The notes beneath the pieces were generated by a model. It was not told the DNA's origin, did not search any database, and saw nothing but the letters and a program-made list of their open reading frames with translations. The translations under genes and the position numbers were made by a program. This document shows positions 1 through 4,938 of a stretch of 6,822 nucleotides of DNA, piece by piece. Origin of the DNA: Acidobacteriota bacterium (GTDB taxonomy: Bacteria; Acidobacteriota; Thermoanaerobaculia; Gp7-AA8); the NCBI GenBank assembly GCA_003222375.1, contig QHVX01000196.1, positions 1 through 6,822 of the forward strand, in the 5' to 3' direction. Within the stretch, counting starts at the first letter, position 1. Every line of letters starts with the position of its first letter.

Positions 1-734
1 CCGGCGACGATCAGCGAGAGATCGAGCGACAGGATCCGCTTGTTCGCGATGAACAGCGGCACGTTGCCGTCGACGATACGCTGCGCCAGTCCTTCCACGA
101 TGGCCGTCTTGCCGACGCCGGGCTCGCCTAACAGGATCGGATTGTTCTTCGTGCGGCGGGAGAGGATCTGGATGATGCGCTCCACTTCCTTTTCGCGTCC
201 GATCAGCGGATCGAACTGCGCCTGGTGCGCCATCTGCGTGAGATCGCGCGCGTATTCGGCGAGGAAGGGGAGCTCTTTCTTCTGCTTGTCGGCTTCGCGC
301 TCTTTGAGAATCGAGATTGTCTCTTCGCGAACGCCGTAGACGTTCAGGCCTTTTGCAGTGAGGATGCGGGCGGCGGTCGACGACTCGACGCGCAGGATTC
401 CGATCAGCAGATGTTCGGTGCCGACGTACTGGTGCAGCATCGACTCCGCTTCATGCGCGGCGTAGGCGAGGATCTTTTTCGATTCTTCGGACAACGGCAG
501 CTCGGCCGAAGAAGAGATGCGGTCGACGAAGAGCCGGTCGCCCTCGACCTCGCGGCGGATCTGCTCCGGCTTGACGTTGAAGCGGGAGAAGATCTCCTTG
601 ATGATTTCTTCGCCTTCGCGGAGCACGCCCAGAAGAATGTGTTCGGATTCGATGACCCGCGATCCGAGTTTCGACGCTTCATAGCGGGCGAAGAAGAGTG
701 CGCGGCGAGCTTTTTCGTTGTATTTCTCGAACAT
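1..734 (-). CDS. clpC: ClpC-type AAA+ protein unfoldase, N-terminal part (cut by left edge)
   Basis: Class I Clp/Hsp100 ATPases of the ClpC type unfold cytoplasmic proteins and feed them to the ClpP peptidase. The visible 244 residues begin MFEKYNEKARRALFFARYEA, a typical ClpC start. Two Clp N-terminal repeats follow (about residues 1-75 and 80-145, with ESEHILLGVL and GTEHLLIGIL as the paired motifs). A short charged linker leads to the first AAA+ domain, which opens with ARDLTQMA and FDPLIGREKEVERIIQILSR. Walker A is GEPGVGKT at residues 203-210. The frame is open to the edge; Walker B, the second AAA+ domain and the ClpP-binding loop lie outside. The ATG at 734 is chosen because the Clp_N repeat starts there. 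No clear Shine-Dalgarno is seen, but a TAGAAT box lies 11 nt upstream. The gene follows the VWFA gene after 62 nt. ClpA and ClpB are less likely because of the linker and N-terminal sequence. Family assignment is secure; the exact symbol is inferred. Confidence 0.93.
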   Translation of the reverse strand, partial: MFEKYNEKARRALFFARYEASKLGSRVIESEHILLGVLREGEEIIKEIFSRFNVKPEQIRREVEGDRLFVDRISSSAELPLSEESKKILAYAAHEAESMLHQYVGTEHLLIGILRVESSTAARILTAKGLNVYGVREETISILKEREADKQKKELPFLAEYARDLTQMAHQAQFDPLIGREKEVERIIQILSRRTKNNPILLGEPGVGKTAIVEGLAQRIVDGNVPLFIANKRILSLDLSLIVA

Positions 735-745
735 GGGCCGAATCA

Positions 746-751
746 ATTCTA
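746..751 (-). promoter_or_regulatory. Possible -10 box ahead of clpC
   Basis: On the minus strand TAGAAT lies 11 nt before the clpC ATG, which would give a leader of only a few bases. No convincing -35 hexamer is visible at 16-18 nt upstream. The same hexamer, or one close to it, sits shortly before three other starts in this window (PilZ, LolD-like, amidohydrolase), which is the main reason for listing it. It would let clpC be transcribed separately from the genes upstream. Confidence 0.35.
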
Positions 752-796
752 CCGCTGCTTGAAGAACGTTGCGCGATCAGTAAATCTTTCCGATCG

Positions 797-2455
797 TCAG
801 CGACGCAGGGGCATGAGCCGCAACGCGAAGTCCTTGGAGATTTCGTCGACAACACCAAAGGCGATTCGCTCGGTCTTCCGATCGATCGCCAGTTGGATCT
901 GATAGGTGAGGTGACCGGAAGCGCGCGCCTTATCGATCTCCTCTGCTGGAATGGCGTAGTTCTTCGTTTCGTGTGATGTGTCGCTGAGGCCGCCCAGCCT
1001 CCCGCCCCATGCGAAATACACCGAGAATGCACCTGCGTACTGCCGGCCGTCGCGCAACTGGGTGAGCACGCCGATCGGGACGTTAATCGTGAGCGGAAGC
1101 GTGAATTCTTTCCCGCGCGGGCGCGGGACTCCGACCACGACGTTGAGCGCAAATCCGGGGGAGGGTGGATTGCTGAACAGTGCCGCGATGACGCGATCCT
1201 CCATCCGAGTCGTGTCCGACTTTTCCATGAATTCGCGCCGCGATCGCACCGTCAGCGACCGATCTTTCGTCCTGACGACGATCTTGCGCGCCTTGTCCGC
1301 TCCGGTGTTGCGAACGCGATAGGCGAGCGAGTAATACGAATCGAGATCCTCAGCGACGCGTGGCAGCAGCCTGGTGACATCGGTGCCCGCCGCAGTCAGG
1401 CCGCCGGTTTCCTCCGCGATCTCGCGGAGCGCATGCATTTCGTTGTTGAGTCGCCTGAAGTCAACGTTCCTGACCGTGTCGGCCTCGGAGGCGTCTGTCA
1501 CGGTCGTTTCGAGACCTTCCGGGAACATCGGGTACATCGTGACGCCGTTCGCGTTGGCGGTATCGTCGATTGACTTGAGGTATGTGCTCATGTCCATCGC
1601 AGCTTTTTTTTCGAGCGGCAGGTGACGCTCCATCGATGGGATGGTCTGCCAATACGTCTCGGCTCCGGCCTCGCGCGAGAGACGATGTGTCACCAGGAGC
1701 AGGATCTTCTTTCCCTCGTCGGCAGCGATCGAGCGAATCAGTGCGTTGAGCGTGCGCACCATCTGGATCTGCGATGTCTTCTCGATCTGCGCGAAAAAAT
1801 CCGTTTCCATCATGGCGAGGCCGTCGGCGTCTGTTGACATTCCGGCGGCCGCCGCCGCATCGTCGAAACTGCGCGCGAATTCGATCATGAAGCGCATGTC
1901 GGCACGGGTGTCCTGCATCGGCTGCGACGAGAGTTTGGCGACGGTGTCGACCGCGCGATCGAGAGCGGGAAGCGACTCCGTGAAGCTCTGCTGCGTCACC
2001 AGGACGCCGCGATCCCAGGTGACGATCATGGCGCGATCGCCAGGGCGGATTGCGTCGTGCAGCAGTTTCTTCATCGACGCGAAGAACGGATCGGTGCGGA
2101 AGGGCGGGAGGGAGATGCGCTCGACGAAGACGACGATCGTTCGCTTCTGTCGCGGGGCCGGAGCGGCAACCGGCGTTGCAGGCGTCTGCAGCGTCAACGT
2201 CGATTCGTGTGTGTACTCCGCGAAATTCGTGACCGGCTGCCTGACGCCGTTCTCCAGAATCTCGAAGTCGTCTTTTGTCAAACCGTGGACGCGCTGCCCT
2301 GTTTTGTCGGTGACGAAGACATCGAGGTTCACGAGTGAAACCTCGATCGTCTCGCCGATCGGCGGGACGGGAGGCTTTTGCTCGCCGAACGCGAGCAGTG
2401 GCAGGAGAACGATGAACGATGAAAGATGAACGATGAGCGCTCGGGTCTTGTTCAT
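797..2455 (-). CDS. Secreted VWFA-related protein of the acidobacterial type
   Basis: The 552-residue product has a signal peptide (NKTR, hydrophobic stretch at about 6-22, probable cleavage after AFG near residue 24), so it is exported. Residues about 36-80 (SLVNLDVFVTDKTGQRVHGL then DDFEILENG) and about 341-405 (LREIAEETGG, VAEDLDSYYSLAYR) match the two conserved blocks of the VWFA-related family typical of Acidobacteriota (TIGR03436 as I recall it). A von Willebrand A-like Rossmann fold should lie between them, starting at RTIVVFVERISL (105-116). The metal-binding DxSxS motif expected there is not present. Residues about 411-552 form a C-terminal region of predicted beta character that I do not recognise. 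The function of the family is unknown; a role in binding envelope or extracellular proteins is a guess. The ATG at 2455 lies in a heptamer repeat. The other repeat ATGs are out of frame, or hit a stop in the case of 2476. It follows the LolD-like gene by 28 nt, and translational coupling is plausible. Confidence 0.85.
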   Translation of the reverse strand: MNKTRALIVHLSSFIVLLPLLAFGEQKPPVPPIGETIEVSLVNLDVFVTDKTGQRVHGLTKDDFEILENGVRQPVTNFAEYTHESTLTLQTPATPVAAPAPRQKRTIVVFVERISLPPFRTDPFFASMKKLLHDAIRPGDRAMIVTWDRGVLVTQQSFTESLPALDRAVDTVAKLSSQPMQDTRADMRFMIEFARSFDDAAAAAGMSTDADGLAMMETDFFAQIEKTSQIQMVRTLNALIRSIAADEGKKILLLVTHRLSREAGAETYWQTIPSMERHLPLEKKAAMDMSTYLKSIDDTANANGVTMYPMFPEGLETTVTDASEADTVRNVDFRRLNNEMHALREIAEETGGLTAAGTDVTRLLPRVAEDLDSYYSLAYRVRNTGADKARKIVVRTKDRSLTVRSRREFMEKSDTTRMEDRVIAALFSNPPSPGFALNVVVGVPRPRGKEFTLPLTINVPIGVLTQLRDGRQYAGAFSVYFAWGGRLGGLSDTSHETKNYAIPAEEIDKARASGHLTYQIQLAIDRKTERIAFGVVDEISKDFALRLMPLRR

Positions 2456-2480
2456 CGTTCATCGCTCATCGTTCATCGTT
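2408..2480. repeat. Heptamer-based inverted repeat across the VWFA start codon
   Basis: Two 30-base arms, 2408-2437 and 2451-2480, are reverse complements at 27 of 30 positions with a 13-base loop. Each arm is built from the 7-base unit AACGATG and near copies of it. The right arm fills the 28-nt gap after the LolD-like stop and contains the VWFA start codon. The left arm encodes residues about 7-16 of the VWFA signal peptide. In mRNA the arms would form a long hairpin that sequesters the start codon, while a ribosome finishing the gene upstream could partly open it. It resembles short tandem repeat families scattered through some bacterial genomes, but I cannot identify the family. Confidence 0.85.
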
Positions 2481-2483
2481 AAG

Positions 2484-3137
2484 TTACTTCATTTCGAAGA
2501 CGCGGTCGCAACGGGCCGCAAGTTCGGGGTTGTGCGTGACGATGACCGAGGTCAGGCCGCGCTTTGAGTGGCAGACGCGCATCAAATCGAAAACTCGCGC
2601 GCTGGTTTCGAGGTCAAGATTGCCGGTCGGCTCATCGGCGAGAAAAATTTGCGGATCGGTGAGCAACGCGCGCGCGATAGCCACGCGCTGCTGTTCTCCG
2701 CCCGAAAGCTGGTTCGGAAAGTGACGGCTTCGCGGTTCCAACCCGAGCTCCGACAGCAGCGCCGATGCCTTGTTGAGCGCCGCGTCCCGGCCGATTCTTC
2801 CGATCCAGCCCGGCATGGCAACGTTCTCGGTGGCTGTGAACTCGGGAAGCAGATGATGAAACTGAAAGACGAACCCGACGTTGCGATTTCTGAACTTCGC
2901 GAGAGCGTCGTTCGACATGTCGGTGACGTACGTGTCTTCCACGCGAATGGTGCCGGAATCGGGGCGATCGAGTCCGCCTAACAGGTGTAACAATGTCGAC
3001 TTGCCGATCCCTGACGGTCCGACGATGGCCAGCATTTCGCCGCGCTGCACGTCGAGATTCAAATTTTCGAATACCTGGACCGGCACCTCGGCGTCGCGAT
3101 ACGTCTTCGAAAGGCTGCGCGCCTCCAGGAAGGGCAT
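2484..3137 (-). CDS. lolD: LolD-like ABC transporter ATPase (lipoprotein release)
   Basis: This 217-residue protein is a complete single-domain ABC ATPase. Walker A is GPSGIGKST (40-48), the Q-loop glutamine is Q92 in FVFQFHHLLPEFTATENVAM, the signature is LSGGEQQ (144-150), Walker B is IFLADEP (164-170) with catalytic E169, and the H-loop is H202 in VTHNPEL. The FQFHHLLPEFTA-ENVAMP stretch is characteristic of LolD, which powers LolC/E extraction of lipoproteins from the inner membrane to LolA. MacB-like ATPases are the nearest alternative. Walker A has Ile where Ser, Cys or Ala is usual, a mild oddity outside the catalytic residues. No LolC/LolE permease gene is present in the window: the upstream neighbour is a phosphoesterase (41-nt gap) and the downstream one the VWFA gene (28 nt). 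The ATG at 3137 fits the family start. There is no Shine-Dalgarno, but a GATAAT box lies 8 nt upstream. Confidence 0.9.
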   Translation of the reverse strand: MPFLEARSLSKTYRDAEVPVQVFENLNLDVQRGEMLAIVGPSGIGKSTLLHLLGGLDRPDSGTIRVEDTYVTDMSNDALAKFRNRNVGFVFQFHHLLPEFTATENVAMPGWIGRIGRDAALNKASALLSELGLEPRSRHFPNQLSGGEQQRVAIARALLTDPQIFLADEPTGNLDLETSARVFDLMRVCHSKRGLTSVIVTHNPELAARCDRVFEMK

Positions 3138-3145
3138 GCGCGGCG

Positions 3146-3151
3146 ATTATC
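3146..3151 (-). promoter_or_regulatory. Possible -10 box ahead of the LolD-like gene
   Basis: On the minus strand GATAAT is separated from the ATG at 3137 by 8 nt. A start of transcription about 7 nt after it would give a leaderless or almost leaderless mRNA, which would fit the absence of a Shine-Dalgarno sequence. No good -35 hexamer is seen. It lies in the 41-nt gap after the phosphoesterase gene. Confidence 0.35.
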
Positions 3152-3178
3152 GCAGCAGTTCCCGCCGCGCGGTTTTCG

Positions 3179-3624
3179 TTACCTGATTTTTCGCGTCAGC
3201 CGCAGCGCGACGTGGTAGGCCTGCTTTCCCTCGATCATGCCGACCATGATTGGCAGCTTGAATCGCCGCGGGCCGGCGCTGCCGGGATTGAACAAAAGCA
3301 CTCCATCGACGACCTCATTGTGCGGCTTGTGGCTGTGACCGAAGACGATGACGTCGGCATCCTGCTGCAACAGCTCCGGTCGAAAGATGTGCGTCAACAG
3401 AATTCGGAGATCGCCAATGTTGACGCGCGCGATTTCGTAGCCGTCGGAATCGTCGTTGTTGCCGTGCACGAAAGTGACCGGCGCGATCGCGCGCAGTGCG
3501 TCGATCACGTGTTGGCCACCGATGTCGCCGGCGTGAAGAATCGCGTCGACCCCGGCCAGCGCCTGCAGCGCTTCCGGGCGGATCAGACCGTGCGTGTCGG
3601 AGATGACGCCAATTCGAGGCTCAT
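3179..3624 (-). CDS. YfcE-like metallophosphoesterase; start region apparently frameshifted
   Basis: The frame ending at 3179 encodes a small calcineurin-like phosphoesterase of the YfcE/MJ0936 type, which hydrolyses phosphodiesters with two bound metals in the cytoplasm; the natural substrate is not predictable. The metal motifs are in order: ISDTHG, HAGDIG, HGNNDD, LLTH, FGHSH, then FNPGS. Counted from the Ile of IGVISDTH as residue 1, the ligands are D6, H8, D30, N52, H75, H93 and H95. The fold is complete at about 145-150 residues. There is no good start codon in this frame near the N terminus: the nearest in-frame ATG and CTG lie deep inside the upstream gene. A natural ATG at 3624-3622 overlaps the upstream stop as ATGA but is one base out of frame. 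One extra base between 3611 and 3621 would give M-S-L-R-I-G-V-I-S-D-T-H, a normal beginning. I therefore give that ATG as the intended start. A rare ATT start at 3613 is the alternative. Confidence 0.82.
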
Positions 3625-4202
3625 CCCCAGATTGAGGCCTTCTTCGCCCAGATCGAGTTTTGGAATCGATCTTTGAATGCCTGTGCAGTGGCTTTGAGCG
3701 CGCTCGCATCGTTGGTCGCTTTGTAGCGCGAAACGCCGGCCCAGTACATCGCCTCGGCGGCAGCCTCGGTGCCGGGGAGTTTCTCGACCACATCGCGGAA
3801 TTGCCGCTCGGCGTCCGCGAAATTCTTCCGATTGAATTGCGCATGACCCAAACCGAGCTGGAGTTGACCCAGGAATTCGGGCGTCGGCAGGAAGCCCTCG
3901 ATTCGATGATGCTCCTTGCCTTCGCCGTCAGAGATGAGCACCGTTGGCGTCCAGTTCACGCCGAAGCGCTCCATGGCCTCCGGATGTTTTTTGACGTGCA
4001 GTCGAACCGGAACGAGGTTGTTGATGATGAACGTCGTCACCTGCGGATCGGGATAAACCTCGGCTTCCAGCCGAGCGCATCCGCTTCACATCGGCGCGGC
4101 GGTGAAATCGAGAAGAAGCGGTTTGTTCGTTTTCTTTGATTCCGCCAGCGCTTTGTCGACGTCCTCACTCCATTGAATCGAAGTTGCCGTTTCGGTTGCC
4201 AT
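3621..4202 (-). CDS. Selenocysteine-containing thioredoxin-like protein with C-terminal TPR region
   Basis: Read from the ATG at 4202 with the TGA at 4088-4086 as selenocysteine, the product is 193 residues. Residues 1-110 form a thioredoxin-like domain: KTNKPLLLDFTAAPM, then U39-S-G-C42 in place of the redox CxxC, ARLEAEVYPDP, and the cis-proline motif WTPTVLI (P86). Residues about 118-187 (FNRKNFADAERQFRDVVEKL, then AAEAMYWAGVSRYK) look like two tetratricopeptide helical pairs. Conservation-like coding continues on both sides of the TGA in one frame, and a bacterial SECIS-like hairpin follows it. There is no signal peptide, so it probably acts in the cytoplasm as a thiol oxidoreductase or peroxidase-like enzyme on an unknown partner. 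GGAGGT lies 4 nt before the ATG, the best ribosome site in the window, which supports this start over the GTG at 4040 that yields a headless 139-residue ORF. It follows PilZ by 26 nt. Alternative: a nonsense mutation. Confidence 0.85.
4059..4075 (-). promoter_or_regulatory. Bacterial SECIS-like hairpin downstream of the in-frame TGA
   Basis: In the mRNA, CUCGGC (4075-4070) pairs perfectly with GCCGAG (4064-4059) around a 5-nt loop UGGAA (4069-4065). The loop begins 16 nt after the UGA codon and has G as its second base. These values meet the published bacterial SECIS consensus: loop of 3-14 nt, G among its first two bases, and 16-37 nt from UGA. Such elements lie within the coding region and recruit SelB carrying Sec-tRNA. 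Below the 6-bp helix the pairing is interrupted by opposed G residues. Confidence 0.8.
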
Positions 4203-4206
4203 GGCT

Positions 4207-4212
4207 ACCTCC
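4207..4212 (-). promoter_or_regulatory. Shine-Dalgarno of the selenoprotein gene
   Basis: GGAGGT on the minus strand lies 4 nt before the ATG at 4202. It is the only strong ribosome-binding site seen at a gene start in this window. It decides the start of the thioredoxin-like gene upstream of the in-frame TGA, so translation is evidently meant to begin before that codon. Confidence 0.8.
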
Positions 4213-4228
4213 GCGTTATTGACATGCA

Positions 4229-4907
4229 TCACCGCTGCCGATCTTTCGCGATGCCGAGCTCGAACGATAGCCGGATCATGCGCTGCGTCTCGGGATCGGC
4301 GACCTCGAAGGTTTTGCAGAAGGCGTCGATCTCTTCTTCCGAATCAGGAGCGATCATCGTGAAGCCCTGCATCGGCTGCTTCGGATCGCGCGTGCGTTCT
4401 TTGACCCAGTGCTCCTCGACCCACGCGCATTTGACGTAGGGCATCACTTCGGAATCGGCGCTGATCTCTTCGACTTCGTCGAGATCGGGAAGAAATGGGG
4501 CGGGCGCGGTTGAGATCGGCGCTTTCTGCTTCGCTGGCTGGGGCTTCGCTGGCTGGGGCTTCGCCGGCTGAGGCTTCGGCGGTTCCGGGACGGGAAGGTC
4601 CTCTGGCTCGATGAAGCTTGCCACGATCCGCTGCAGCACGACGGGAGATTCCTCGAATTTGTTCGCGAAATCGTCCACCGATCGGACGCATCTCGGTGCG
4701 CGAGATCTTCGCCTTCAGCTTGACATTCTCGTTTTGCCACCGGAATTGCAGCGTGACGGTGGAATTCATGTTCAATCGGCCGAGGTGCTCGATGCGCCCG
4801 CCGATGAGGCTGATTTCGACGATTCGGACCTCCATGTCGGCGATCATCGCCGCGATCGGCTGTTTCAGCGTGATCCGTTCGGCGTAGCGACGCTGTTCGT
4901 CCGGCAT
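4229..4907 (-). CDS. PilZ-domain protein with an apparent 1-nt frameshift
   Basis: Two frames together make one gene of about 225 residues. From the ATG at 4907 the first about 73 residues form a PilZ domain: RRYAER contains the RxxxR motif (R7, R11) and VEISLIGGRIEH corresponds to the second motif, (D/N)xSxxG, but with Glu first. The frame loses sense after RTEMR (near 4688). Protein-like sequence resumes one base further on as RSVDDFANKF and ESPVVLQRIVASF, then a Pro-rich linker with KPQPA repeats, then an acidic C-terminal region (YVKCAWVEEHWVKER, DPETQRMIRLSFELG) that I do not recognise. Removing one of the two bases at 4684-4685 would join them as RTEMRRSVDDF. PilZ domains usually bind c-di-GMP; the altered motif leaves that uncertain. 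No signal peptide or membrane segment is seen, so it is cytoplasmic. It is the first gene of the leftward cluster, 31 nt from the divergent amidohydrolase. A sequence error is as likely as a true mutation. Confidence 0.78.
4528..4578. repeat. 15-bp tandem repeat encoding (KPQPA)n in the PilZ protein linker
   Basis: The unit GCTTCGCTGGCTGGG occurs exactly at 4528-4542 and 4543-4557. A third copy with two changes is at 4558-4572, followed by a partial one. On the minus strand it encodes repeated K-P-Q-P-A in a Pro/Ala-rich linker between the PilZ domain and the C-terminal region. The two identical copies indicate recent expansion, and copy number could vary between strains without breaking the frame. 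Confidence 0.9.
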
Positions 4908-4922
4908 TGGTGGAATCGCGGC

Positions 4923-4932
4923 ATTCTACAAT
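4923..4932. promoter_or_regulatory. Overlapping divergent -10 boxes between PilZ and amidohydrolase genes
   Basis: The 10 bases ATTCTACAAT hold TACAAT on the plus strand (4927-4932, 6 nt before the amidohydrolase ATG at 4939) and TAGAAT on the minus strand (4928-4923, 15 nt before the PilZ ATG at 4907). The two hexamers share two base pairs. Neither has a clear -35 hexamer or a following Shine-Dalgarno. The plus-strand box would start transcription at or next to the ATG, giving a leaderless mRNA. Sharing would make the two promoters compete. Confidence 0.45.
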
Positions 4933-4938
4933 GTGCCG

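Noticed and set aside
1641..2429. Plus-strand ORF of 262 codons opposite the VWFA gene
   Set aside because: It is antisense to a well-supported gene, with a Ser/Arg-rich product and no domain.
1461..2462. Minus-strand ORF of 333 codons starting at a second repeat ATG
   Set aside because: It is a frame shadow of the VWFA gene opened by the ATG of a neighbouring heptamer; the product is Arg-rich without signal peptide or domains.
2408..2480. The inverted repeat as a transcription terminator
   Set aside because: There is no U-tract after the stem, and the left arm lies inside the VWFA coding sequence.
2451..2480. CRISPR-like array
   Set aside because: The units are 7 bases without spacers and form a tandem/inverted array.
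3611..3630. Programmed +1 frameshift fusing the selenoprotein and the phosphoesterase
   Set aside because: No slippery codon like that of prfB and no stimulating Shine-Dalgarno-like element is seen, and the ATGA overlap points to two separate genes.
4086..4088. TGA read as a simple nonsense mutation making a pseudogene
   Set aside because: Its exact position at the redox cysteine, the SECIS-like hairpin with correct spacing, the strong ribosome site and intact coding on both sides favour selenocysteine. Read error cannot be fully excluded.
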